Made by a program: the position numbers and the translations under genes. A DNA stretch of 64,000 nt from Phycisphaerales bacterium (lineage in GTDB: Bacteria; Planctomycetota; Phycisphaerae; Phycisphaerales; UBA1924). The notes under the pieces were generated by a model, which saw nothing but the letters and a program-made list of their open reading frames with translations, was not told the DNA's origin and did no database searches. The stretch is from positions 82,334 to 146,333 of the forward strand of contig CAJPFG010000021.1 of assembly GCA_905339235.1 (NCBI GenBank), read 5' to 3'. This document shows, piece by piece, positions 1 through 11,018 of this stretch (position 1 is its first letter; each line of letters opens with the position of its first letter).

Positions 1-605
1 GTCCCGCACCCGCCGGATCAGTTTCCGCAGTTCCACCTTCTCCTGCGGGTTCATGCCCGCGGCCGGCTCGTCCAGCAGCAGCACCTTGGGGTCCGTCGCC
101 AGCGCCCGCGCGATCTCCAGCCGCCGCTGATCCCCGTACGGCAGGTTCCGGGCCTGCTCCTCCGCCCGATCGGCCAAGTCGAACAACTCGAGCAGCGTTC
201 GGGCGCGAGCGTCGATCGCCCGCTCCTCCCCCACGCTCCCCGGCGTCCGCAGCACGCACGCGATCATCGTCTTGCTCGTCCGCACGTGACACGCCAGTTT
301 CACGTTGTCCAGCACCGACAACTCGCCGAAGAGCCGGATGTTCTGAAACGTCCGCGCCATGCCCGCCGCGTTGATCTTGCTCGGCCGCATCCCGTTGATC
401 CGCAGCCCGTCCAGCACCACGTCGCCCGCGTCCGGCGAATACACGCCCGTCAGCAGGTTGAACACCGTCGTCTTGCCGGCTCCGTTAGGCCCGATGAGCC
501 CCTTCAGATCGCCCGGATTCAGCGCGAGCGAAAACTCCTGCACCGCCTTCAGACCCCCGAAGGACTTGCTCACGCCGCGAACGGAGAGGATGGTGGAAGT
601 GGGGC

Positions 606-609
<4 letters not shown>
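1..609 (-). CDS. livG: Branched-chain amino acid ABC transporter ATP-binding protein LivG (partial)
   Basis: ATP-hydrolysing subunit of the LIV/HAAT-family importer, working on the cytoplasmic face with LivH and LivM. The C-terminus lies outside the window; about 203 codons are visible. Walker A (GPNGAGKTT) is at residues 40-48, the ABC signature reads LPYGDQRRLEIARALA where LSYGEQ is usual, and Walker B is LLLDEPAAGMNP. The start VRGVSKSFGGLKAV and the AGMNP after Walker B favour LivG over its partner LivF. The ATG overlaps the livM stop codon in an ATGA, so the two are translationally coupled. livF presumably follows beyond the edge. Confidence 0.93.
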
Positions 610-1793
<1,184 letters not shown>

Positions 1794-1806
1794 TCCTGCC
1801 TCGCCG

Positions 1807-2985
1807 TCACACCTTCTCCGCCGTCACCCGACCCAGCATCCCCCCCGGCCGGAACAGCAGCACGAGGATCAACGCCGCGAACACGTACACGTCACGAAGT
1901 TGCTCGCCGGGAAAGTTCTCGATCCCCACCAGCGCCACCAGGTCACGCGCGTAGGCCACGCCGAAGAACTCCAGCAGCCCGATCATCAGCCCGCCCAGCA
2001 TCGCGCCCCGCACATTTCCGATGCCCCCCACCACCGCCGCCACAAACGCCTTCAGCCCTAGCAGCACCCACACCGGCGCGGCGGTCTGCTGCAGTCCCGG
2101 GTATTTCTGGGCGTACAGGAATCCCGCCGCGGCCGCCAGGCTCGCTCCCAGCACAAACGTAAACGAAATCACCCGATCCACCGACACGCCCATCAACGCC
2201 GCGTTGCGCTCCGAGAAACTCACCGCCCGCATCGCCCGCCCCAGTTTGGTCGCAAAAACCAGCCGGTCCAGCAGCACCATCAACAGCACCGCCGTGCCCC
2301 CCGCCATCACATCCACCGGCCAGATCTTCGCGTTCGCCACCTCGGCGATCGGTGTGTCGCTGGGGATCAGCGTCGGCATTCGGTCCGGGCGCGTCCCGAA
2401 CATCCAGTTGAGTTGTCCCGTGTTCTGCAGCAGCAGCGACACGCCGATGGCCGTGATCAGCACATTCAATCGCGGCGCCTTCCGTAGCGGCTTGTACGCC
2501 AACCGCTCGAGCACGAACCCCACCAGCCCGCACCCGCCCATCGCGATCAGCAGGATCACCCCGCCCCCGAACGGCGCCAGCGCCGGCGAGGTCTTCATGA
2601 ACTTCGCCACGTAGAACAGCGCCACCAGCGCGCCCCCCCACGTCGCGGCCAGCACCATCGTCGGCCCCGCCCGCCCGGGCTCAAACCCCCCGGGCGCGCC
2701 CACGCCCTTCCCGAACTTCCCCCACGCCCACACCGCCCCGCCCGCCGTCATCACCGCGCCCAGCGAGATCCACACCCACAGCGCCACCGGACCGGTCTGG
2801 TCCGCGGGCCAGCCCGCCGTCGTCGCCGCGGCCAGCGAAATCCACGCCCCCAGCACAAACACGTCACTGTGCGCGAAGTTGATGAACTTCAGGATGCCGT
2901 ACACCATCGTGTAGCCCAACGCGATCAGCGCGTACAGGCTGCCGACGGCCAGTGCATCCAGGAACGTGGGGAGAAGCCGGTCCAA
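1807..2985 (-). CDS. livH: Branched-chain amino acid ABC transporter permease LivH
   Basis: Second membrane permease of the importer. The family signature LYALIALGYTMVYGILKFIN is followed by FAHSDVFVLGAW. The open frame continues upstream to 3069, but that extension would be encoded by the livK terminator hairpin at 3031-3060. I therefore favour the TTG at 2985, which gives a 392-residue protein beginning MDRLLPTFLDALAVGSLYA, the normal LivH form. No clear ribosome site precedes it, so the exact start is uncertain. The C-terminal half carries the usual VVGGIGNVRGAMLGG motif. The protein is somewhat longer than typical LivH because of an insert of about 70 residues between the first membrane segments. 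Confidence 0.88.
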   Translation of the reverse strand: MDRLLPTFLDALAVGSLYALIALGYTMVYGILKFINFAHSDVFVLGAWISLAAATTAGWPADQTGPVALWVWISLGAVMTAGGAVWAWGKFGKGVGAPGGFEPGRAGPTMVLAATWGGALVALFYVAKFMKTSPALAPFGGGVILLIAMGGCGLVGFVLERLAYKPLRKAPRLNVLITAIGVSLLLQNTGQLNWMFGTRPDRMPTLIPSDTPIAEVANAKIWPVDVMAGGTAVLLMVLLDRLVFATKLGRAMRAVSFSERNAALMGVSVDRVISFTFVLGASLAAAAGFLYAQKYPGLQQTAAPVWVLLGLKAFVAAVVGGIGNVRGAMLGGLMIGLLEFFGVAYARDLVALVGIENFPGEQLRDVYVFAALILVLLFRPGGMLGRVTAEKV

Positions 2986-3030
2986 GGGAGCGAATACTAC
3001 CGGATTCCCGCCGAAAGGGAACCCGCCAAG

Positions 3031-3060
3031 AAAAACGGCGGCCCAAACTCGGGCCGCCGT
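3031..3060 (-). terminator. Rho-independent terminator downstream of livK
   Basis: A perfect 10-bp inverted repeat (ACGGCGGCCC / GGGCCGCCGT) with a 6-nt loop is followed on the minus strand by five U residues. It lies 20 bp after the livK stop and before livH. Partial termination here would make livK, the binding protein, more abundant than the permease and ATPase transcripts, a common arrangement in periplasmic-binding-protein operons. Confidence 0.85.
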
Positions 3061-3079
3061 GAGTGCCACGTTGCCGAAT

Positions 3080-4297
3080 CTACTTCTCGCTGGGCTCCAC
3101 GCCCACCACGAACGCCGGCGTCACCACCCCCGCCGCGTCCTTCTTCAACTGCACGATGACCAGCGCCTTCTTCGCGTTGCGATTCTTGTCCATCGAAATC
3201 GTGCCCGTCACGCCCTTGAAGCCCTGGGTCGCCGCAATCGAATCCCGCAGGTCCTTCCCCGAGAGGCTCTTGGCCCGCTTCATCGCATCGAACAGCAGGT
3301 TGGCCGCGTCATACCCAAGCCCCGCCAGCGCATCGGGGATCTGGTTGCTGTGCTCGGCCTTGTACTTGCCGATGAATGTCTGCATGCTGGGCTGGTCGGG
3401 TGCCGAGTGGTTCGAGAAGTAGCACCCCACGATCGCATCGCCCGCGATCTTCCCCAGTTGCTCGCTATCCCACCCATCCCCGCCGATCAGCGGCACCGTC
3501 AGCCCCGCCTTGCGCGCCTGGATGGCGATGTTCGCCCCGTCCGTGTAGTAGCCCGGCACGAACACGATCTCCGGGCCCTTGGCCTTAATCGCGTTCAACT
3601 GCGCCGAATAGTCGGTATCGCCCCCGCTATAGGCCTGGTCGATCACGATCGTGCCGCCCATCGTCGTGAAGGCCTTCTTGAAGTCGTCGCGAAGGCCCTT
3701 GCTGTACGCCTGCTTCTGGTCGTACAGGATCGCCGCCTTGGTCAGTTTCAGATTCTCCTTCGTGAACTTCGCGACGCCGAACGCCTGGAAGTCGTCCGTG
3801 AAGCACACCCGGAACACGAAGTCCTTCCCCTGCGTCACCCGCGGATTCGTTGAACTCGGCGAAATCATCGGCACGCCGTACTGCTGGCACACCGCACCGC
3901 CCGCCAGGCTCAGCGAACTGGCCACCTCGCCCAGCACCGCCGTCACCTTGTCGTTCGTGATCAGCCGCGTCACCGCCTTCCCGGCCTCGCCGCTGTCGCC
4001 CTTCGTGTCATAGGTAATCAGGCGCACCTGCTTCCCGTTGACTCCGCCCGCGGCGTTGATCTCACTGATCGCCAACCGGATCCCGTTGTCCGTGCTCTGG
4101 CCGAACGTCGCCTCCGAACCCGTCATCGAGCCGTAGTGCCCCACCACGATCTCGTCCGCGCTGGTCTCGCCCGTGGCCGCCGGAGCGGGGGCCGGCGCCG
4201 GCGCGGGCGTGTTCTTCGCGTCGCACGTCACCATCGAGATCGCCGAGGCCGCGATCAAACCCAGAACGCCCCACCCGCTCCGCAACACGCTGCTCAT
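3080..4297 (-). CDS. livK: Branched-chain amino acid ABC transporter substrate-binding protein LivK
   Basis: Extracytoplasmic type I solute-binding protein, 405 residues, which captures substrate for LivHMG. A hydrophobic leader ends at Cys25 (SMVTC); the residue before the Cys is Thr, so the lipobox is imperfect, but an Ala-Pro repeat linker after it suggests a tethered lipoprotein. The mature domain opens IVVGHYGSMTGSEATFGQS and contains AISEINAAGGVNGKQVRL and SPSSTNPRVT, all standard for the Leu/Ile/Val-binding family. An AAAGGA ribosome site sits 6-7 bases before the ATG. First gene of the operon. Confidence 0.93.
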   Translation of the reverse strand: MSSVLRSGWGVLGLIAASAISMVTCDAKNTPAPAPAPAPAATGETSADEIVVGHYGSMTGSEATFGQSTDNGIRLAISEINAAGGVNGKQVRLITYDTKGDSGEAGKAVTRLITNDKVTAVLGEVASSLSLAGGAVCQQYGVPMISPSSTNPRVTQGKDFVFRVCFTDDFQAFGVAKFTKENLKLTKAAILYDQKQAYSKGLRDDFKKAFTTMGGTIVIDQAYSGGDTDYSAQLNAIKAKGPEIVFVPGYYTDGANIAIQARKAGLTVPLIGGDGWDSEQLGKIAGDAIVGCYFSNHSAPDQPSMQTFIGKYKAEHSNQIPDALAGLGYDAANLLFDAMKRAKSLSGKDLRDSIAATQGFKGVTGTISMDKNRNAKKALVIVQLKKDAAGVVTPAFVVGVEPSEK

Positions 4298-4618
4298 GAC
4301 TGGTCCTTTCGCAAGAGCCCGGCGACATACCCAACGCCCGGGAGCCTAAGGGTACATCATTCGACCTTTACTTGTCTCCCCTATTCCGACTCAGCCACGC
4401 AACTGGGGTTCCAAGCCCGACCTCCGGGTTTCCCGCCGCCCCCCGGGCCTCGCCCGAGAACCAAACGGCGCCCGTCCCAGGGCGCGCAAACCTCGGAATC
4501 GCCTTGACCTAAGCGCGGCCCGGCCGCATAGTTGACGCGAGAGTACCGAGGGAGAACACGGCCATTGCCTCATCCGCCCCGGCCCGTTCGGGGTCGCGCG
4601 ATCAGGTGCCGGATCAAT
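4298..4618. promoter_or_regulatory. Divergent intergenic region between livK and the GH15-like gene
   Basis: This gene-free stretch of about 320 bp lies between divergent genes. A plus-strand promoter candidate is TTGACC at 4504-4509 and CATAGT at 4527-4532, with a 17-bp spacer, placing a start of transcription near 4539 and an 80-nt leader before the ATG at 4619. The livK promoter should also be here; I could not pick a single convincing box for it. No small gene was seen. Confidence 0.45.
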
Positions 4619-7600
4619 ATGAAGCACCACCCCGCCCACCGTCTGTTCGAGGCCGCGTTGGTCGCCTTGTGCGTCTTCACCGCTTCCGCCTTCGCCCAGC
4701 CCGCCGCCGTCGAGCACGCCCCCGCTGGCGCCGTCTTCGGCGAATCGGCCTCGACAACCCAGCGCGAGCCAGATCTCCCCCGCGAGGATGAGACGGTTGA
4801 TCTCTACCTTCGCGTCTCCTTCCAGTTCACCTACGACCGCGTCTGCATTTACTACACCACCGACGGCACCGAGCCCTCCGGCTCCTTCGGCGCCCCCACC
4901 GGCAGCACCCTGGTCCTCCGCAATGATCTTTCCACCGTCACCTTCCTCCGCAACGAGAATGCCGGGGGAGTCCGCGACTGGTGGCGGGCCGAACTGCCCG
5001 GTGACACCCGCCAATACGCCGAGCAGGTTCGATACAAAGTCAGCGCCTGGCAGCAGTTCAGTGGTCCCGAGGTCTTCGCAAACGGTGGGGCCGCGTACTC
5101 CTTCACCAACAAACTCGCTTGGCCCGGCGCGGGCGCCGGACAGCCCAATCCCGGTGCAGGATACCCGCCGGTTTCCTTCTGGAAGGAAGAAGCGGTCTTC
5201 GGCAACACCTTCACCGCCGGCCAGATCGACCAGAACGGCGCCGTCTACGACATGCACTTTCCCACTCCCGGCGGCATCTACGGCGTCGGCACCCACAACG
5301 AGGGGTACACCGACGGCCCCGACACGTTCCCGCCGCTGCTCCCTCCGGGTTGGCGCGGCCAGATGCACCTCAATCAGGCCACGCCCGGCGTCCGCATCGG
5401 CGGAGTTACGCACTGGCTCTCCAATCCCGGCGGCGTTTCGTACGTGAACGTACAGCAGTCCTACCTCGCCAACTCCAACACCATCCACACGTCCCAGGAC
5501 ATCTCCATCGACCAGGGCGAGGGGGGCCTGCATGTCGATCAGTACGACTTCGCGCCCATCGGCGTCGCGTTCCCCACGACGCCCGGCGGCGATCCCATCC
5601 GCCACATCTACATCAAGCGGATGCGAATCACCTACAACGGCCTGTACCCGTCCAAGGAAGTCAACGTCTACTGGTACATGGACCCAGCCCTCAACGGCGG
5701 CGACACCTACGACGCGATGTTCTTCGACGCCGGCCGCGGCGTCATGTGCGCCTACGACAAGATCACCCGCACCGTCACAGGCACCGGCGTCGGCTTCACG
5801 CCGCCGAACGAGTACAACCCCACCACCGACCCCGACTACCTCAAAAATATCGCGCTCTACCTGGGCGCAGGCATGAAGACGATCTCTACCGGCGGCTCGG
5901 GCCCCATCGCCGCCGACTCCTGGCGCGACACCTCCACCGACAACGGACAGGGTTGGATTGGCCAGAAACTCGTCATCCCCCAGTACGGCACCCGCGAAGT
6001 CGTCTTCTACATGGTCGGCGGCCACTTCCGGCCAACCCCCATCAACGACCCCATGCCCGTCGCCGACGGCGTCTACGACAACCAGATCGCCCCGGCCATC
6101 GACTGGCTCAATGGCCAAGACCCCATCGCGCTCATGAACGCGACAGACTCATGGTGGAACTCGTGGGTCACCGACGGCACCACCATCGACACGCCGGACG
6201 ATGACTACGACCGCCTCCTCTCCCGCGGCCTGCTCGCAACCGCCCTCCACCTCGACGGCTTCAACGGCGGCGTCATCGCCGGCTTCCACAACGGCGCGTA
6301 CCCCTTCGTCTGGCCGCGGGACGCGGTGTACGCCGCCAATACCCTCGCCCGCACCGGCCACCTCCCCGAAGCCCGCAAGGTCATCGACTGGATGCGCGAC
6401 ACGTGCTATCGAGCGCCGGAATGGTGGGGCCGGCCCGGCTTCTGGAAGCAGAAGTACACCACCGACGGCTACGTCGTGTGGGGTGCGCCGCAAATCGACG
6501 AGACCGCGGCGTTCCCGTGGGGCGTCGAGTACATCTACGACATGACCGCCGACACCGCGTTCCTCTCCCAGAACTACAACGCCGTGCGCGACTCGGTCTA
6601 CTCCATGACCCGCGACAGCAACGACTCGCGACTGCGCTTCGAAGAGGCCTTCAACCTCGTGTACTCGAACAACGTCTGGGAAGACTCCTACGACACGTTC
6701 GTCTACTCCAACGCGTCGGTCTGGCAGGGCCTGGAGTCCGCTCGATCCATCGCCGCGACGCTCGGCAACGCCGCCGACGCCGCCGAGGCCCAGGGCTTCC
6801 GCGACCAGATCAAGTCCGGCCTCGACGGGCGACTCGACTGGAATGGAGAAAACACCGACATCTCGCAGTTCGGCGTCTCCTACCCCTTCCCGGTCTACGC
6901 CGCGAATGACCCCCGCGTGAACCTCGTCGCCGACCGCATCAACGGCGTCGCGAACGACCGCTTCGGCAACAACCATCCCCTCGTCAACTTCACCGGCGAA
7001 CACCAGGGCACGATCAACCGCTACTGGGGCGACGGCTACTGGAACGGCGGCCCCTGGTTCCTCTCGACACTCTGGTACGGCCTGCACTACATCACCCGCG
7101 CCGACCTCACCCCCGGCAATGCCGACATCAACAACCACAAGTTCCGCGTTGATGTCTGCATCGACCGCCTCGGCCCGGCCGGCCTGGGCGCCGAGCAGAT
7201 GTCCTACTCCAACTCCTACCAGTATCCCGGCGGCAACTTCGTCCTCCAGACCGCCTGGCCCAACGCGTGGGAGAGCATGTCCACCGCGGCCGATTCGGTC
7301 ATGGCCTTCCTCGACTACACCCCCGACGCGCCCAACAACACCATGAACTTCGAGCCCAAACTCCCCAGCGACTGGCCGTGGATGGCCTTCCGCAACGTCA
7401 CGCTCATCCACACCCCCACCGCCCGCACCCACAAGGTGGACGTCTACGTCGATCCCGCCCGCCAGGACTTCACCAATCGCAGCGGGCACGCCCTGCACGT
7501 GACCACGGTCATGCGCCTGTCCGACACGTCCTGCCTGATGGCCATGCAGCGCAACGGGGTTGACATTCCCTTCACCCTCGACCCCGCCACCGGGCGCGTC

Positions 7601-7846
7601 TCCGTTGCCTTCGACCTCGAACCCGGCGTCAACGCCGTGACCTCCATCACGCCCCGCATCGGCGCCGACGCCGACGTCAACTGCGACGGCAGCGTCAACG
7701 GCTTCGACATCGAAGCGACGGAACAGGCCGTCAACGGCGATTACTCCAACTTCTGCCAGCCCTCCGCCGACCTGAACAACGACGGCGCCGAGAACGGATT
7801 CGATATCGAAACCGAAGAACAGCGCGTCAACGGCGCGCCGTGCTGA
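4619..7846 (+). CDS. Secreted GH15-like glycoside hydrolase with dockerin-type C-terminus
   Basis: Predicted exo-acting alpha-glucosidase/glucoamylase-type enzyme, 1,075 residues. I chose the ATG at 4619 because it opens a clear signal peptide (MKHHPAHRLFEAALVALCVF then ASAFAQ); the frame upstream is Arg/Pro-rich and unlikely. A beta-rich N-terminal region precedes an (alpha/alpha)6-type barrel: FVWPRDAVYAANTL near residue 565, QIDETAAFPWGVEYIYD near 625, a candidate general acid in VWEDSYD near 686 and a candidate base in GAEQMSYS near 858, as in GH15. Residues from about 1018 form the dockerin-like pair shared with four other proteins here. The substrate (starch, glycogen or another glucan) is inferred. 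Confidence 0.8.
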   Translation: MKHHPAHRLFEAALVALCVFTASAFAQPAAVEHAPAGAVFGESASTTQREPDLPREDETVDLYLRVSFQFTYDRVCIYYTTDGTEPSGSFGAPTGSTLVLRNDLSTVTFLRNENAGGVRDWWRAELPGDTRQYAEQVRYKVSAWQQFSGPEVFANGGAAYSFTNKLAWPGAGAGQPNPGAGYPPVSFWKEEAVFGNTFTAGQIDQNGAVYDMHFPTPGGIYGVGTHNEGYTDGPDTFPPLLPPGWRGQMHLNQATPGVRIGGVTHWLSNPGGVSYVNVQQSYLANSNTIHTSQDISIDQGEGGLHVDQYDFAPIGVAFPTTPGGDPIRHIYIKRMRITYNGLYPSKEVNVYWYMDPALNGGDTYDAMFFDAGRGVMCAYDKITRTVTGTGVGFTPPNEYNPTTDPDYLKNIALYLGAGMKTISTGGSGPIAADSWRDTSTDNGQGWIGQKLVIPQYGTREVVFYMVGGHFRPTPINDPMPVADGVYDNQIAPAIDWLNGQDPIALMNATDSWWNSWVTDGTTIDTPDDDYDRLLSRGLLATALHLDGFNGGVIAGFHNGAYPFVWPRDAVYAANTLARTGHLPEARKVIDWMRDTCYRAPEWWGRPGFWKQKYTTDGYVVWGAPQIDETAAFPWGVEYIYDMTADTAFLSQNYNAVRDSVYSMTRDSNDSRLRFEEAFNLVYSNNVWEDSYDTFVYSNASVWQGLESARSIAATLGNAADAAEAQGFRDQIKSGLDGRLDWNGENTDISQFGVSYPFPVYAANDPRVNLVADRINGVANDRFGNNHPLVNFTGEHQGTINRYWGDGYWNGGPWFLSTLWYGLHYITRADLTPGNADINNHKFRVDVCIDRLGPAGLGAEQMSYSNSYQYPGGNFVLQTAWPNAWESMSTAADSVMAFLDYTPDAPNNTMNFEPKLPSDWPWMAFRNVTLIHTPTARTHKVDVYVDPARQDFTNRSGHALHVTTVMRLSDTSCLMAMQRNGVDIPFTLDPATGRVSVAFDLEPGVNAVTSITPRIGADADVNCDGSVNGFDIEATEQAVNGDYSNFCQPSADLNNDGAENGFDIETEEQRVNGAPC

Positions 7847-7862
7847 ACACATCGAGGTTCCC

Positions 7863-9218
7863 ATGAAGTATCACCACGCCAGCATCGCCGCGGTTCTCGG
7901 GCTCTCAGCCGCCGCGCACGCCCAGTCCGTCGCCCCCGCCGCGTTCGTGGCCAACAACGGCAACCTCCGCGGCAGTGTGACCTCATTCATCATCCAGCCC
8001 GACGCCAGCCTGACGCGCGTTCAGGAACTCGTGCTCGCGAGCATCCCCTCCGGCTCCGACCCCGGCACCAACGCCTACGCCATCTCCATCACGCCCTCGG
8101 GCGACTACCTCGCGATCTCGCACGCCACGTCCGCCGGCGTCACCGAGCGCATATCCCTGGTCCGCGTCAACGCCGACGCCACGCTCACGCTCGCCAACAA
8201 CCTCACGACGCCCGACTCGCCCCTCGACCTCCAGTGGGTCAGCGACACGCTCCTCGCCGTGACCCGCACCCGCACCAGCGGCACCAACGACATCATCCTC
8301 TACCGCTTCAACCGCGAAACCCTCACCATCACGGAGGTTGATCGCGACCCCTCCGGCACCTTCACCAGCAAACTCGCGCTCTCGCCGAATGGACAGTTCC
8401 TGATCTGCAACAACTCGCCTCTCGCAGGGGGCGCTTCGCTGCGGTCCTTCCGAGTTGACGCCGCGCTCGAGTCGCTGACCGAAACCGGCCAGCAGTTCCC
8501 CGGCACCGGCTACGCGCTGGGGCAGTGCTTTTCGCCGGACGGCCAGTTCATCTACAGCGGCTCGGGTTCCTCCTCCACGCAGGGCTACATCGGCGCCCTC
8601 TCCATCGACACCACGGGCGTCATGTACCCGCTCCCCGGCTCGCCGTTCCTTGATGCCGGCTCCTCCCCCAAGCAATGCGTCGCCTCGCCCGGCGGTTCGT
8701 ACCTCTACGTCGGGCATGGCACCGACTCCACGATCCGCCTTCACTCCATCGACAACGAATCCGGCGCGCTCACCGACCTCGCCATGGTCTACGACGTCGG
8801 AATCCAGGGCTCCCTGGGCGACATGGCCACCATGAATCTCGTCTACGGCGACACCATCCAGGAACTCCTTCTTTTCACCGACAAGGAAACCTACGACTCC
8901 ACGCCCCGCGGCCTGTTCTCCGCCCTTATCAACCCCGACGGCTCCATCACCCTCGTCTCCATCCGCATCGACACGCTCGGCGTCGCCCCCAACGACATCG
9001 CCACCTGGCGGGGCAGCATGGGCGGCTTCCCCTGCAACCCCGACGTCAACTGCGACGGCTCCGTCAACGGCTTCGACATCGAGGCCACGGAACAGGCCGT
9101 CAACGGCGACTTCTCCAACTTCTGCGAGTCCGACGCCGACCTCAACGGCGACGGCGCGGTCAACGGCTTCGACATCGAAACCGAGGAGCAGCGCGTCAAC
9201 GGCGGTCCTTGTCCATAG
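7863..9218 (+). CDS. Secreted beta-propeller (lactonase/YVTN-like) protein with dockerin-type C-terminus
   Basis: A 451-residue exported protein of unknown role. A signal peptide ends near AAAHAQ. The middle consists of repeating beta-propeller blades with motifs such as LALSPNGQFLICNN, CFSPDGQFIYSGSG and VASPGGSYLYVGHG, resembling the 6-phosphogluconolactonase/YVTN propeller fold; no enzyme residues can be assigned. From about residue 393 it carries the same dockerin-like double repeat as its upstream neighbour, ending in GGPCP. It starts 16 bp after the GH15-like gene with a GAGG ribosome site, so the two are probably cotranscribed. Confidence 0.72.
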   Translation: MKYHHASIAAVLGLSAAAHAQSVAPAAFVANNGNLRGSVTSFIIQPDASLTRVQELVLASIPSGSDPGTNAYAISITPSGDYLAISHATSAGVTERISLVRVNADATLTLANNLTTPDSPLDLQWVSDTLLAVTRTRTSGTNDIILYRFNRETLTITEVDRDPSGTFTSKLALSPNGQFLICNNSPLAGGASLRSFRVDAALESLTETGQQFPGTGYALGQCFSPDGQFIYSGSGSSSTQGYIGALSIDTTGVMYPLPGSPFLDAGSSPKQCVASPGGSYLYVGHGTDSTIRLHSIDNESGALTDLAMVYDVGIQGSLGDMATMNLVYGDTIQELLLFTDKETYDSTPRGLFSALINPDGSITLVSIRIDTLGVAPNDIATWRGSMGGFPCNPDVNCDGSVNGFDIEATEQAVNGDFSNFCESDADLNGDGAVNGFDIETEEQRVNGGPCP

Positions 9219-9305
9219 GCCCCTGACAGCCAAGACGCTTTTTCATCGCATGGATCGGCGGGGCCGGCTCAACACCGCCCCGTTCCCATTTTTCGGAAGC
9301 ATTCC

Positions 9306-10940
9306 ATGCGACCACGCCCGTACCGCGCCACCCGATCCCTCGCCTCGCTCTCACTGGCCCTGCTGGCCGGATCGGCGGCCGCGCAGACCATCTCCTCCTT
9401 GTCCGCGGCCTCCGCCGCCCGGTCCGAGCGCCTCATCGTCTCAGGCACCGGCTTCGGCGCGACCCAGGGTCAATCCCAACTGCTGATCGGCGGTGTGCCC
9501 GCCGTCGTCACCTACTGGTCCGACACCAAGATCCGCGCCCACATCGCGGAGTCCACGCCCTTGGGCGCCGGGCCGGTCCTCGTCCTCGCGCCCAGCCCCA
9601 GCAACGAACTGCAACTCACCGTCACTCCCCGCGCCTCCAACGCGGAAGGTCATATCCTCTGGAAACTCCGCACCGACCATCTGTACAGCGTGTCCCGCCC
9701 CGCCATCGGCCCCGACGGCACAATCTACATCAGCGGCGTCGGCGGCCCCGTCTACGCGGTCGCGCCCGACGGCGGTGTGCGATGGACCATCCAGAACGCC
9801 GGCGGCATGCGACCGGTCTGCGTCGCCACCGACGGCACCGTGTACGTCGTCGGCGCGGGCGCCTCCATCACCGCCGCCTGGCCCGACGGTCAGACCCGCT
9901 GGCAATACAGCGCACCGTCCAATGCCGGCCCCATTTTCGTCGGGCCCAACGTCGGCCCCGATGGCAAGATCTACGCCGTGACCGAGGAAGAACCCGGTCT
10001 CGGCACTGATCATGGCGCCTTTGCTCTCAACCCGGACGGATCGTTCGCCTGGAGCCACAGCGGCGGATACAACTTCCGCGGCTCTCCCGTGGGCTGGGAA
10101 ATCGCCTTCAGCGGCGACATGCTCGTCTTTCCCACCGGGCAGGGCACCCCTCTGAATGGTAATACCGGAGTCCACGGCTTACGCCAGTCCACCGGCCACG
10201 AAGACTGGCTGCGCGTGGGCATCGCCAAAGTCCAGTCCGATCAGAACGGCTTCCTCTACTGGCTCGGCGCCATCAACAACAACTACATCGGCTCGTACAA
10301 CGCGCAGGGCAACGAGCGCTGGACCATCATCTACAACACCTTCTGGGGTCAGCCCGGCGGATTCGTCGTCGCCCCCGACGGATCATCCTTCTACGGCACC
10401 AGCACCATGGCACGCTTCGCCGGGATCAACGCCGACGGTTCCGTCCGCTGGACGCTCGCCCCCGGCCATCAGATCCAGCCCTTCGGCGTCACCCGCGACG
10501 GCCAGTCCTGCATCGCGGCCGCGTATCAGTACAGCCCCACGATCGTCAAACTCCAACTCCGCGCGGCCTCCAACGGTGGAACTCGATGGGAACAACCCTT
10601 CCCTTACGAAAACAGCGTCTGGATGTCGCCCTCCTGGGAAGGCGCCCTCTCTCGCAACGGCCGCGTGTTCTACCTCATGGGCACCGGCAACAACTACATC
10701 AACGACCCCTACTGCTACCTCTACGCGATCGATGTCAGCAACGGAGCACCCGCCTGCGACCCCGACGTCAACTGTGACGGCTCCATCAACGGCTTCGATA
10801 TCGAGGCCGTGGAGCAGGCCGTCAACGGCGACATGAGCAACTTCTGCCAGCCCGACGCCGACTACAACCAGGACGGCACCGTCAACGGCTTCGACATCGA
10901 GGCCGTGGAGCAGGGCGTCAACGGCGCCCCTTGCCCGTAG
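9306..10940 (+). CDS. Secreted IPT/TIG plus PQQ-like propeller protein with dockerin-type C-terminus
   Basis: A 544-residue exported protein with a signal peptide ending AGSAAAQ. Residues of about 28-110 resemble an IPT/TIG immunoglobulin-like domain (RLIVSGTGFGATQGQSQLLI). Residues of about 115-480 are a PQQ-like beta-propeller with repeated Asp-Gly/Trp blades (PAIGPDGTIYISG, VATDGTVYVVG, VAPDGSSFYG). The last 60 residues are the dockerin-like pair; here the second repeat reads EAVEQGVNG, a variant unlike the other copies. It sits 87 bp after the previous propeller gene with a GGAAG ribosome site. No catalytic function is evident; a surface scaffold or ligand-binding role is a guess. Confidence 0.72.
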   Translation: MRPRPYRATRSLASLSLALLAGSAAAQTISSLSAASAARSERLIVSGTGFGATQGQSQLLIGGVPAVVTYWSDTKIRAHIAESTPLGAGPVLVLAPSPSNELQLTVTPRASNAEGHILWKLRTDHLYSVSRPAIGPDGTIYISGVGGPVYAVAPDGGVRWTIQNAGGMRPVCVATDGTVYVVGAGASITAAWPDGQTRWQYSAPSNAGPIFVGPNVGPDGKIYAVTEEEPGLGTDHGAFALNPDGSFAWSHSGGYNFRGSPVGWEIAFSGDMLVFPTGQGTPLNGNTGVHGLRQSTGHEDWLRVGIAKVQSDQNGFLYWLGAINNNYIGSYNAQGNERWTIIYNTFWGQPGGFVVAPDGSSFYGTSTMARFAGINADGSVRWTLAPGHQIQPFGVTRDGQSCIAAAYQYSPTIVKLQLRAASNGGTRWEQPFPYENSVWMSPSWEGALSRNGRVFYLMGTGNNYINDPYCYLYAIDVSNGAPACDPDVNCDGSINGFDIEAVEQAVNGDMSNFCQPDADYNQDGTVNGFDIEAVEQGVNGAPCP

Positions 10941-10961
10941 CCCCGGACCGACTCGACAAAC

Positions 10962-10997
10962 AACGAAAAACCCCGGGCCGCTCGCCCCGGGGTCGTT
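10962..10997. terminator. Bidirectional terminator between convergent dockerin genes
   Basis: A GC-rich hairpin (CCCCGGG paired with CCCGGGG, with outer AACGA/TCGTT arms) lies between the plus-strand gene ending at 10940 and the minus-strand gene ending at 11019. Five A residues flank it on the left, making a U-tract for minus-strand transcripts; it probably also stops plus-strand transcripts. Confidence 0.7.
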
Positions 10998-11018
10998 CCT
11001 GCCTCCAATGAACTCGGG

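Noticed and set aside
4391..6118. Long minus-strand open frame opposite the GH15-like gene
   Set aside because: It is antisense to a gene with clear motifs and reads as Gly/Val/Asp-rich filler; the same applies to the long antisense frames at 6149-7864, 7983-9233, 11820-14246 and 44278-46641.
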